A stretch of DNA of 14,654 nt from Bacteroides sp. 43_108. Lineage in GTDB: Bacteria; Bacteroidota; Bacteroidia; Bacteroidales; Bacteroidaceae. Under the pieces are notes generated by a model, which was not told the origin of the DNA, did not search any database, and saw nothing but the letters and a program-made list of their open reading frames with translations. The first letter of the stretch is position 1; every line of letters begins with the position of its first letter. The stretch lies in assembly GCA_001915545.1 (NCBI GenBank), contig MNQS01000208.1, forward strand, positions 1 to 14,654, written 5' to 3'. The translations under genes were made by a program, and so were the position numbers. Of this stretch, positions 7,331-14,654 are shown piece by piece.

Positions 7331-8857
7331 ATGAGAAAGATTCTTTCATTTATTCTTTTGTGCATCATCTCCATTCATTTGGTTGAGAGCAAGAGTTTGA
7401 CCGATACTCATGCAGGATCGGTCTATTATGTTGACTCAGAAAACGGTTCCGATGCAAACAGCGGACTAACAAAAAAAGCAAGCATGGAAAAGCATCGACA
7501 GAGTCAATGATGCAGAATTCAAGCCTGGCGACAAAATTCTGTTCAAATCCGGTTGCCGATGGACAGGACAGCTCCGTCCAAAAGGTTCAGGAGTTGAAGG
7601 ACAACCTATATGTATAGGCAACTACGGACGCGGGCCACTTCCTTATATATCACAGGGCGAGAAATCCGGCTACGTACTGATGCTCAGAGACCAGGAATAC
7701 TGGGAAATACGCAATCTTGAGATTGACGGAGGTACTAGCAAACCGAATGAAGCAGTAGGAGGCATACATGTACAAGCTGTCAAATCCTCAAAAGTACTCA
7801 AGCATATAGTAATAGAAAACTGCACCGTACGAAATAATTGGGGATCTATAAAACTTTATGAAAGTTGTGCTATATGGGTAGGCATTCCTGGATGGAACGA
7901 CAGCATAGGCCTTAAAACCGGTTTCAGCGATGTGCTTATTCAGAACAATCACATATACGGTTCCGACCGAAACGGTATCCTCGTATGGACAACAGCAGGA
8001 ACAGGTCCGAAAAGTCAATTCACACCGGGACTGATACAATCAAGAAACGTAGTAGTGAGAAACAACAACATTGAAGATATCGGTGGCGATGCCATAATCA
8101 TACTTGGTTCAAACGGTGCACTTGTCGAAAAGAACACTGTCAGACGATGCTGTCTGAAAACAGGCGACCCCAAATATGGAAGGAACTATAACCCAAGTTC
8201 CGCAGCTATATGGCTGCACCACTGCGACAACAGCATCATGCAGTTTAATTCTGTCTACGACTGCAAAAAACAGGAATACAACAATGACGGAATGGCTTTT
8301 GATTTCGATTTCAACTGCAAGAACAATATTCTGCAATACAACTACAGCTGCAACAATGAAGGAGGTTTCCTGCTCATCATGCAGACAGCATCAGACAATG
8401 TGGCCAGATACAATATCAGCCACAACGACCGCAACCATGTTCTTTTCTGTGTAGGCGACAAAAACGAAAACAACGTCATCCACAACAACACTTTCTACAT
8501 CAACGACGGCAACTCATTTATTGTCCCAAATGCAACTTTCGCAAACAACATCTTCATGACCGGACCTAACTCGGAAATGTCCGTGCAGAATCAGAAACGC
8601 GGAATCTTCAAAAACAACTGCTATTACGGCAATTGGAAAGCTCTTCCTGACGACAAATCGGCAATCACAGAAAATCCGCTTCTGAAAAATCCTGAAAACA
8701 GCAAATGCACATCAAACACCTGTCGGCATACAAACTATTGAAAAATTCACCTTGCATAGACAAAGGTATTGAAATTGAAAACCACGGATTCAGAGACATC
8801 TCCGGCAAACGCGTTCCCAAAGCCAATGGAATTGACGTAGGAGCAATGGAACGATAA
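7331..8857 (+). pseudogene. secreted right-handed beta-helix (pectate-lyase-fold) protein, two frameshifts
   Basis: The ATG at 7331 starts a signal peptide (MRKILSFILLCIISIHLVES) and a typical opening, SVYYVDSENGSDANSGLTKK, then the frame fails at an A7 run (7471-7477). Removing one A continues as AWKSIDRVNDAEFKPGDKIL, the normal next element of this family. That frame is open to 8741 and encodes parallel beta-helix rungs rich in Asn (IENCTVRNN, IQNNHIYGS, VVRNNNIEDIGGDAI, VIHNNTFYI). A second break between 8694 and 8705 needs one added base; the correct ending (LSAYKLLKNSPCIDKG ... GIDVGAMER) then runs to TAA at 8855-8857 in the original frame. Restored length is about 508 residues. The fold is that of pectate lyases and related enzymes acting on uronic-acid polymers, which would suit the nearby uxaB, but no lyase catalytic set can be assigned. 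It may be a true pseudogene or carry sequencing errors. Confidence 0.8.
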
Positions 8858-8915
8858 TACTTCGCAATAATAGGCACGGTACTCCAACGAAAGAATTGCG
8901 AGCGCCCGAAAGAAA

Positions 8916-8957
8916 AATTCCGAGGGCTCGTATTATATGACGCGAGCCCTCGGAATT
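8916..8957. terminator. strong hairpin between convergent genes (bidirectional terminator)
   Basis: A perfect 15-bp stem (AATTCCGAGGGCTCG 8916-8930 with CGAGCCCTCGGAATT 8943-8957) and a 12-nt loop; the pairing extends outward through GAAAG/CTTTC with a 3-nt bulge. It separates the convergent beta-helix gene (+) and C10 peptidase locus (-). The T-rich side (A5 at 8913-8917 on the plus strand) favours stopping minus-strand transcripts; on the plus strand only a short T-run follows. Confidence 0.8.
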
Positions 8958-8976
8958 CTTTCAACACACATCTTTC

Positions 8977-10014
8977 TTAATAAACAACAACCTTACAGCC
9001 GTTAACTATATAGATGCCTTTATTAAGGCCTGTGAATGTATATTCACCATCAACGTCGGCCGAATAAATCATCTGTCCAGACAAGCTGTAGATTCTGACA
9101 TTGGTATTTTCAGAACATACAACGCGTATGCTGTTCTTGCCACCGTAAGCCTTGACAGGTTCTTCGTTTACGATATCACTCTCGACGCGGTCCCAACCTG
9201 TTGTTGTACCGGTTTTGTTGCCCATATACACAAGCCTGAAATCGTCAGCCTTATACCAGCGTCCCATAGGTCTGACTCCTATCTGAAGTATACCGTCAGA
9301 TCCCACCTCAATACTATCGACTACAGCCTCTCTAAGGTAGTATTCACCATATTTATGTGTCTGAACGACAGATTCTCTCCCGCCGGCATAAAGAGCGACA
9401 GTGTGTTCCCCGTCCGTTCCCAGCATAGCTGTCAATCGGTAGTTTCCTTCAGGCATATTTCTCAGTGTCTGACTGATTTCTGTTCCTGTAGAATCCTCAT
9501 AATTTATATTGTAGAGAGCGTATCCTCCATCTGCTCCTACAGCCTTATACGGGAAATTGGTGCAGGCCTTTACCGTTGCCTCAGATTCAGCCTCCCAACC
9601 GGAAGTATTGCGTGTTTCAAACGATGGATTGACAATCATATCCGTACAATCTATATAAACCTGAGTTTCCGGCATCAGGCTGAATCTGCTCTGCATGACA
9701 AAAGCATAGAGCGAGTCGGCATACTTTTCGACATCAGTACCTTTTCCAATATTTCTTTCTGAGAATACCGTCTTTGCAGTACTTATTGAATCACACACTT
9801 CTGCCAAAGCCTCATCTGTCAGGATATCTTCATATTCTTCCTGAATATCCGTACATTTCGAAATTGTTTCTCCAAGCACCTGATATGCAGGATCGAGCGA
9901 TGCAGATGATGCAACCTTGAATCGTCTTGTGGTCTTTTCGTCAAAGAAATATCCGCCCATGGCAGGAATAATAGTACCGGTTTCGGCAGGTTCAAAATAC
10001 TGGGTCTCATCCAT
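8977..10014 (-). CDS. C-terminal fragment of the C10 peptidase: CBM-like module and sorting domain
   Basis: This 345-residue frame has no signal peptide, and its N-terminus does not look like a start. In the same frame the sequence is open upstream to about 10047 and reads QLDKAFVVN directly before Met1, joining smoothly to the end of the peptidase upstream after a single-base correction. It is therefore best read as the C-terminal third of that protein. Residues 1-25 complete a beta-rich domain (TGTIIPAMGGYFF). Residues about 40-115 are helical. Residues about 121-265 form a galactose-binding/CBM-like beta-sandwich (DCTDMIVNPSFETRNTSGW ... NMPEGNYRLTAML). Residues about 295-345 are a type IX-like C-terminal sorting domain (VRIYSLSGQMIYSADVDG ... 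GLNKGIYIVNGCKVVVY). Independent translation from 10014 is possible but unlikely to give an exported protein. Confidence 0.8.
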   Translation of the reverse strand: MDETQYFEPAETGTIIPAMGGYFFDEKTTRRFKVASSASLDPAYQVLGETISKCTDIQEEYEDILTDEALAEVCDSISTAKTVFSERNIGKGTDVEKYADSLYAFVMQSRFSLMPETQVYIDCTDMIVNPSFETRNTSGWEAESEATVKACTNFPYKAVGADGGYALYNINYEDSTGTEISQTLRNMPEGNYRLTAMLGTDGEHTVALYAGGRESVVQTHKYGEYYLREAVVDSIEVGSDGILQIGVRPMGRWYKADDFRLVYMGNKTGTTTGWDRVESDIVNEEPVKAYGGKNSIRVVCSENTNVRIYSLSGQMIYSADVDGEYTFTGLNKGIYIVNGCKVVVY

Positions 10015-10030
10015 ATTTACAACAAACGCC

Positions 10031-12478
10031 TTATCTAGTTGGCATATTCACATGAGTTCCTATGAAAGCAGTGTCGCCGGAATTCTCTGCATCAGTGTTT
10101 ACAAGAACATCATCAGCACACAATTCAAACATTCTGTCCGTCGCCATAACGAGAGCAGGAGTACCAGCCTCTATAGAATCTATGTCCTGAGTCTTGCTCA
10201 ATATGCCAGTAAGTGTGGAATGCGACAAAACTTTTCTTGCAATCATTCCATTTGGAACTTCAGCATCGAACGGAAGCATTACCATCTGCCATCTTCCCGG
10301 CTGTACTTCCATCTTGAAAGATGCTGTTTCTGCTGTGAAATCAAAAGCAGGAATAAAGTCTGAGCCGGAGGCCAACTGCAGAGCGTTACAGCTAGCCATA
10401 CCGTTTTCATTTACTCGAACAACATTCACACCCTTAGCCTTTGAATCATCAGAAACATAATAGAGAACATTATCCTTACTGATGCCGAATATGGAATCTA
10501 TACCTTCGACTTCTGTCAAATCATATCCGACAGCATCAGCATAATCGCGCTTTTCGGCCAACGATGTGAACTTTGCAGGATCCCATTTGCCCTTAAGCTT
10601 CAATGTTCGGTTTTCATATCCGCTTGCTTCCAAGTCAGAATCTCTGATAATGAATCTGGCAACAGTATCTTCCGAAGCTACTTCAATTTCTACAGTTTCG
10701 TTTATGCCCCTTATTTCAGGTTCCAACACCACATAATGTGGAATACCTGGCTCAATAGGGCATGAAGAATTGTTCGAAATATTGAATTCCAAGGTTACAG
10801 TCTCGCCTGCTTCAATTTCAGCACTTGCAGACTTATAGCCGACATAAGAGAAAGTTTTTCCTTCGTCCTTGCTTGAATACACTTTGATTCGAGGCATTCC
10901 GTCAAACGAAACCGTACCGTTGTTGCGCAATGTCAACAGACCTGTGGCCTTATTGTTGTATACAACTGTATAATCTTCACCTCCAATCTGTTCTTTATCC
11001 AAGCTTCCATAAACAGACAAGTCAACAAACTCAAGATGCGTATCTGGTTCCTCGGCTGTGACAGAATCAACTGCTATGATATTGCAATTCTTGTCTGTCA
11101 GAAACAGATATGTTTTTCCTGGCTTTGACATCTTAACGTCCAAACTCATTTCATACGACTCTCCGTCGGCAGGAATAACTGTAGCAATGTCTTTTCCTTG
11201 AGCTCCGTATGTTCCCAAAGGTTTTACAAATGTATTTTTGGCAAAAAGATATATACCGCTGTAGTCGAGTGTTCCACGATTCTCGATTCTCAAATCGATG
11301 GTTTTGGTTCTGTATGCATAAAAACGTTTGTCTACAGAAATAGAACCACGAAGATTCTGCTTCTCAGGGCGGATATCATATACAGCTCCTTGCTGAGAAC
11401 TGTAACCGTTCATACCGGTTTCGTCATCAACAGTATAATATCCGTTTCCTTGGCCACCCCAACCGAAATTGAAGTGAAACAGGTTTGTAGAAGCCTGATA
11501 GCCGTCGACTACGACGGCATGACCTCCACCTGAAGGTTGATTGCCGCGATATACCATAGGACGACCTTCCACCAGCTCATTATAAAGCAGATCTTCCCAC
11601 TGCGATTGAGAAACACTGCTTTTGTTCATGTACTTGGCAGAAAGATTGTAATACTTAGAAAATGTATTCGGAAGATTGCTTGTCTGACCCGATGTTCCGC
11701 TTGTACCACAAGTCAGCCATGTTGCTGCACCCGTACAAGCCATCAATGTAGCCACAGCATCTCTTGCAACTTCAGGAGTAGAACTGTCGCATGTAGGTGT
11801 CATCAGGTCCCAAAGAATAGGTGTACCGGCAGGAAAAGATTCTGTAACAGGAATACCGTAATTGTAAGTAGGCGTTGCAGCCATAAGTGTATCAGGATTG
11901 TCCTTTGCAAAATAGTGTACTACCTGCGAGCCGGCTGTTGCAACGCATCCTGTAAGTCCTCGTTTGCCCTCTGCATTCTGCGGACATTTGTTGTTGTACG
12001 GCCATCCCTGAGTCCAGTTGGTTTTAATGAGGTAGGGGACATCCCTTTTCTCTGAACCATCAGTGCCAAATGCTTCAATTCTGCTTTTCCGAGATTTTGC
12101 ACCTTTAATCTGAGCATCCTCTATCAGACTTCCATACATGTCAAGCCATGCGATAAGTTGCTCAGGCATCTGTTCTTCTATATAGTCACCTGTTTCTGTG
12201 TACCCAAGGATTTCAGGAAGACAGTCGTCTCCGCTCACAATTACAAAACCTTTTCCTGTGCCTCTGCTGAATATGTAATAAGGTGCAGTTTCCTTACACG
12301 AATAAGGCAATAATTTTGATTTCGCCTCCGCTCTGGATGCCTTTTTTACCAAGCTAGGCATCGAACCGTCTTCAGTCAATCTCGATGCAATGTTTCTTGC
12401 CCGTTCCAAGTCAATAGGATCGGACAATGCCGTTCCTGCAGTAGTTATGGCCAAAGCCAATAATAAGGATTTTTTCAT
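10031..12478 (-). CDS. C10 (streptopain/PrtT-like) cysteine peptidase, C-terminally cut by a frameshift
   Basis: This 815-residue secreted peptidase has a signal peptide at about 1-19 (MKKSLLLALAITTAGTALSD). Residues about 20-125 are the inhibitory propeptide region of the Spi/C10 kind (YYIFSRGTGKGFVIVSGDD, then LGYTETGDY). Residues about 145-370 are the papain-like catalytic domain: Cys178 in GLTGCVATAGSQVVHYF, His320 in GGGHAVVVDGY, and the FHFNFGWGGQGNGYY signature, so the catalytic core is intact. The rest is beta-sandwich modules. The frame ends abruptly at TAA (10031-10033), 16 bases before the next frame, in mid-domain. One base less within 10034-10047 joins it to the downstream frame, giving about 1,167 residues with a sorting domain. 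As written, it would be exported to the periplasm but lack its surface-sorting signal. Confidence 0.9.
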   Translation of the reverse strand: MKKSLLLALAITTAGTALSDPIDLERARNIASRLTEDGSMPSLVKKASRAEAKSKLLPYSCKETAPYYIFSRGTGKGFVIVSGDDCLPEILGYTETGDYIEEQMPEQLIAWLDMYGSLIEDAQIKGAKSRKSRIEAFGTDGSEKRDVPYLIKTNWTQGWPYNNKCPQNAEGKRGLTGCVATAGSQVVHYFAKDNPDTLMAATPTYNYGIPVTESFPAGTPILWDLMTPTCDSSTPEVARDAVATLMACTGAATWLTCGTSGTSGQTSNLPNTFSKYYNLSAKYMNKSSVSQSQWEDLLYNELVEGRPMVYRGNQPSGGGHAVVVDGYQASTNLFHFNFGWGGQGNGYYTVDDETGMNGYSSQQGAVYDIRPEKQNLRGSISVDKRFYAYRTKTIDLRIENRGTLDYSGIYLFAKNTFVKPLGTYGAQGKDIATVIPADGESYEMSLDVKMSKPGKTYLFLTDKNCNIIAVDSVTAEEPDTHLEFVDLSVYGSLDKEQIGGEDYTVVYNNKATGLLTLRNNGTVSFDGMPRIKVYSSKDEGKTFSYVGYKSASAEIEAGETVTLEFNISNNSSCPIEPGIPHYVVLEPEIRGINETVEIEVASEDTVARFIIRDSDLEASGYENRTLKLKGKWDPAKFTSLAEKRDYADAVGYDLTEVEGIDSIFGISKDNVLYYVSDDSKAKGVNVVRVNENGMASCNALQLASGSDFIPAFDFTAETASFKMEVQPGRWQMVMLPFDAEVPNGMIARKVLSHSTLTGILSKTQDIDSIEAGTPALVMATDRMFELCADDVLVNTDAENSGDTAFIGTHVNMPTR

Positions 12479-12510
12479 ATTTACAGTTTAATGTTCTGAT
12501 CATGTTCAAA

Positions 12511-12564
12511 AAACCGGCATCTGCATCGGTACTCCAAATACAGTATTATGCATAATGCCGGTTT
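12511..12564 (-). terminator. rho-independent terminator of the IS-interrupted gene
   Basis: AAACCGGCAT (12511-12520) pairs with ATGCCGGTTT (12555-12564), with a second stem TGCAT/ATGCA (12522-12526 and 12548-12552) inside. On the minus strand it is followed by a T6 run (A6 at 12508-12513 on the plus strand, partly within the stem). It separates the upstream minus-strand surface protein gene from the C10 peptidase, so the two are probably not one operon. Confidence 0.75.
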
Positions 12565-12591
12565 CAAAAAAGAATTTCTACACTGTTATTT

Positions 12592-14556
12592 TTATTTTAC
12601 TAAAACCTTTACAGTCTGCTCACCAAGTCGGATTATATATATGCCAGCTGTAACTCTAGCCCCGTTTGGAATAAGAGTACCGTTGATGCTGTATATATTG
12701 CCGTTTGAAACGATTGTTCCATCATATATCTCATATTTGAGAGCTTCACTTTCTGAGTCTTCGACATCAATGATTCCGGAAGCAGGGTTCCAATCCGAAT
12801 TGTCGCCTTCCTCAAGAAGTCTTAAAGTGAAATTGTCAGCAGAAATTGAATATCCTTCAAATGGAACACCTCCGTACTTCATTGTAAATGTAGAGTCACA
12901 AGTAAATCCGATTGTCAAAACATGATTCTTGACTTCGATTTCAAGCTTATCGTAGAACCAGCCATGACCGATACCACCATTGGCATTAAGAGTGTCGGCC
13001 TGTGCATCCGTTGCATTTGCACCACCATCCGTACGTTTATACAGTTCTGCAAATATCGAACCATATTGATTGTGAACAGTAGCAATAGAGTCCTCGCCTG
13101 TAGAACTCTTAGGACCGCCCAAATCTGTGATATTCATGGTCTCCATTGTCAACTGCTTGAGAGTCGTTGTAGAAGAATCATTGTCAGCTATGGCATACAG
13201 GTAAACTCCATGATTGCTCGTAGTTCTTACCATTGCCTTCATCTCATATTTGCCGTTAGGCAGATATTCAATTGTCTGATATCCGTTATACAGAAGATTG
13301 CCGTTGGTCGGATGCCAGCCGTCAAGATAGCATCCATTTGGATTTCCATCGACCTGCTGTCCTGAACTTGTATAGTTGGAATTTCCGGCACCAATTCTAT
13401 ATACGTTCCAACCTTCAGGTATTGATGTGTTTGATGAATTGTCAATTCCCGGATTGACAATCAATGATGTAAAATCACGAGTGCCAGATTTGTAAAGATC
13501 AGCCGCCTTACATTGCTTCATAGCTATCTGAAGTTCACCGACATACTTATCTAATGTATCCGTACTAGGCAATTCATCTGTTTCTGTAAGATGAGACATT
13601 TGCCTGTCAATATTGTCTTCCAAAATATTCTTGGCTGTTACATCATCGACAAACGTGTTTCTGGCCTGATAGAGAACAGGCAAATAATTATCTCGAACTC
13701 TGTACAATATATTCTGAAGACTGTCCATCTGAGTATAAACAGCATCATCGGCATTGACAGCTCCATTCATGCAATCACAGATATTGCTTATCATTTCAGC
13801 ATAATCACCTGTAAACACAGTGCTTTGTGAAATGGAATCTGTCAATTCACTCCAAATGCCATTCTTTACCTCAACCTGCTTGGATGCAGACTTTTCTGCC
13901 TCAATCTGTGCATCAGACAAAGCTTCAATAGCCTGTTTCATTGCGTCGATATCTGTGGAATTCTGGTATTTGGAAATTGTATCGCCAAGCACGGCACGGT
14001 CACCCTTAAACATCATTGTGTCGCAAAGTGCCTTGCAGTCGTCAAGCTTAATTCGGAAAAGTTCCTTGATATCGTCATCAGTGAATTCTCCACAATATTT
14101 AAGTTTGAAGCCTGTTACTATATACCATCCTGCAGTTCCACCTTCTATTGAAGATTCTGTAGAGAAGCCAAGACGCAATTTGCCATTGAAAACAACAATC
14201 GGATCTGTCTTAAATGTTTCCCATGCTCCACTCATAGCCTCTGTGGCAAAATCTGATACTGTTACACCTCCAGATGTGGCAAAAGCACGTTGCTTGTAAA
14301 CCTTTCCAAGTTCTGTGAATCCATCGCATTCAACCTGATATTTTCCTTCAGGCAAACTGTCTATGTCCTGATACACTTCCATTATATCGTACTGCTGCGA
14401 CCAACCGGCAAAACATGTAACGTCGCGTCCGGTTTCTGCGGTGTATTTATGCTGAGCACCAATATTTGTTGCCCAACTAGGAAGCTGTCCTGTTGCATAC
14501 GAAACCCATCCTTCAGAAGTAACTTCACTTTCTGGAGTATACTTGTATGATTTTCT
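12592..14556 (-). CDS. large surface protein with CBM-like modules and sorting domain, 5' end removed by an IS
   Basis: The first ATG is at 14382 (596 residues), but the frame is open and protein-like for about 58 more codons (SEVTSEGWVSYATGQLPSW, then TCFAGWSQQYDI) up to the insertion sequence, so the true start is lost or lies beyond it. Numbering from that Met: residues up to about 97 complete a jelly-roll CBM-like module (VYQDIDSLPEGKYQVECDGF); about 100-300 are helical, FIVAR-like spacer sequence; about 303-525 are a second CBM-like module (DFTSLIVNP ... EGWNVY, YLPNGKYEMKAMV); 550-596 are a type IX-like sorting domain (NGNIYSINGTLIPNGARV ... AGIYIIRLGEQTVKVLVK). No catalytic domain is visible. 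It probably bound glycans or adhered at the cell surface. Without signal peptide and promoter it is presumably silent unless transcribed from the IS. Confidence 0.8.
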   Translation of the reverse strand, partial: RKSYKYTPESEVTSEGWVSYATGQLPSWATNIGAQHKYTAETGRDVTCFAGWSQQYDIMEVYQDIDSLPEGKYQVECDGFTELGKVYKQRAFATSGGVTVSDFATEAMSGAWETFKTDPIVVFNGKLRLGFSTESSIEGGTAGWYIVTGFKLKYCGEFTDDDIKELFRIKLDDCKALCDTMMFKGDRAVLGDTISKYQNSTDIDAMKQAIEALSDAQIEAEKSASKQVEVKNGIWSELTDSISQSTVFTGDYAEMISNICDCMNGAVNADDAVYTQMDSLQNILYRVRDNYLPVLYQARNTFVDDVTAKNILEDNIDRQMSHLTETDELPSTDTLDKYVGELQIAMKQCKAADLYKSGTRDFTSLIVNPGIDNSSNTSIPEGWNVYRIGAGNSNYTSSGQQVDGNPNGCYLDGWHPTNGNLLYNGYQTIEYLPNGKYEMKAMVRTTSNHGVYLYAIADNDSSTTTLKQLTMETMNITDLGGPKSSTGEDSIATVHNQYGSIFAELYKRTDGGANATDAQADTLNANGGIGHGWFYDKLEIEVKNHVLTIGFTCDSTFTMKYGGVPFEGYSISADNFTLRLLEEGDNSDWNPASGIIDVEDSESEALKYEIYDGTIVSNGNIYSINGTLIPNGARVTAGIYIIRLGEQTVKVLVK

Positions 14557-14654
14557 AAGAATCTGTTTAAATTTTATTCAAAAATAATTTTATGGCAGCG
14601 ATATGCAGCATGGCTTCGTGCGTATCGGCCCTGTATTCATAGTCAATGGTAAGT
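14557..14654 (-). mobile_element. end of an insertion sequence (IS5-like), continues beyond the window
   Basis: The boundary is placed where the surface-protein frame stops making sense, at or near CTAAGAATCTGTTTAA (14555-14570), which is probably the terminal inverted repeat. The other end is outside the window, so neither the repeat nor the target duplication can be verified; the boundary may be off by some bases. Confidence 0.6.
14567..14653 (-). CDS. transposase C-terminus, IS5 family-like (partial)
   Basis: Twenty-eight codons plus TAA (14567-14569) read LTIDYEYRADTHEAMLHI followed by AAIKLFLNKI. A C-terminus of the form DYE-x5-(D/T)xEAM-x3-A-x-I-x-L-x-L followed closely by the element end is typical of IS5-type DDE transposases. 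The bulk of the gene, including the DDE residues, is outside the window, so the family call is provisional. Confidence 0.6.
   Translation of the reverse strand, partial: LTIDYEYRADTHEAMLHIAAIKLFLNKI

Noticed and set aside
7471..7480. Programmed -1 ribosomal frameshift at the A-rich run
   Set aside because: The needed shift is +1 (or -2), no downstream stimulatory structure is evident, and a second uncompensated break lies near the gene end.
8977..10014. Independent short surface protein gene
   Set aside because: It lacks a signal peptide despite having a sorting domain, and the frame upstream of its ATG continues the peptidase sequence sensibly.
11537..12055. 172-codon Cys/Arg-rich open frame on the plus strand
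   Set aside because: It is antisense to the catalytic domain of the C10 peptidase, which shows clear active-site motifs.

Overview
The window looks like a piece of a Bacteroidales chromosome, most likely Prevotellaceae (Prevotella/Segatella-type). Evidence: AT-rich spacers with Bacteroidetes-type promoters (TTTG, 19 nt, TAnnTTTG), start codons without clear Shine-Dalgarno sequences, secreted glycosidases, a C10 (streptopain-like) peptidase with a type IX-like C-terminal sorting domain, and a mannitol-dehydrogenase-family tagaturonate reductase. This is inferred from protein families; no 16S or other taxonomic marker is present.

Left part (1-4.9 kb), carbohydrate use: the tail of an unknown gene; a tiny lipoprotein made of four near-identical 16-residue repeats; a 917-residue secreted GH5-GH43 two-domain glycosidase (minus strand); and, divergent from it, uxaB (plus strand), which reduces tagaturonate to altronate in galacturonate catabolism. 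The 127-bp divergent region holds a good Bacteroidetes promoter for uxaB whose -7 box overlaps a perfect 9-bp inverted repeat, a likely operator. Together with the beta-helix (pectate-lyase-fold) gene further right, this suggests plant cell-wall/pectin breakdown, although no SusC/SusD pair is in view.

Middle part (4.9-7.1 kb), ordinary genes: a Spy/CpxP-like LTxxQ periplasmic protein carrying an unexpected EF-hand/dockerin-like calcium loop, then on the minus strand a very acidic 150-residue protein of unknown function and mazG. Three rho-independent terminators are clear here.

Right part (7.3-14.65 kb), secreted proteins with damaged genes: a secreted right-handed beta-helix protein with two separate single-base frameshifts; a C10 peptidase whose C-terminal third (carbohydrate-binding-like module plus sorting domain) is split off by one further single-base frameshift; and a large surface protein sharing modules with that peptidase tail, whose 5' end is cut by an insertion sequence. 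The last ~90 bases encode the C-terminus of an IS5-like transposase. This half therefore looks like a decaying or phase-silenced cluster of surface/secreted proteins, unless the three indels are sequencing errors, which must be excluded first. I found no tRNA, rRNA, CRISPR array or defence system, and no clearly new multi-gene system.
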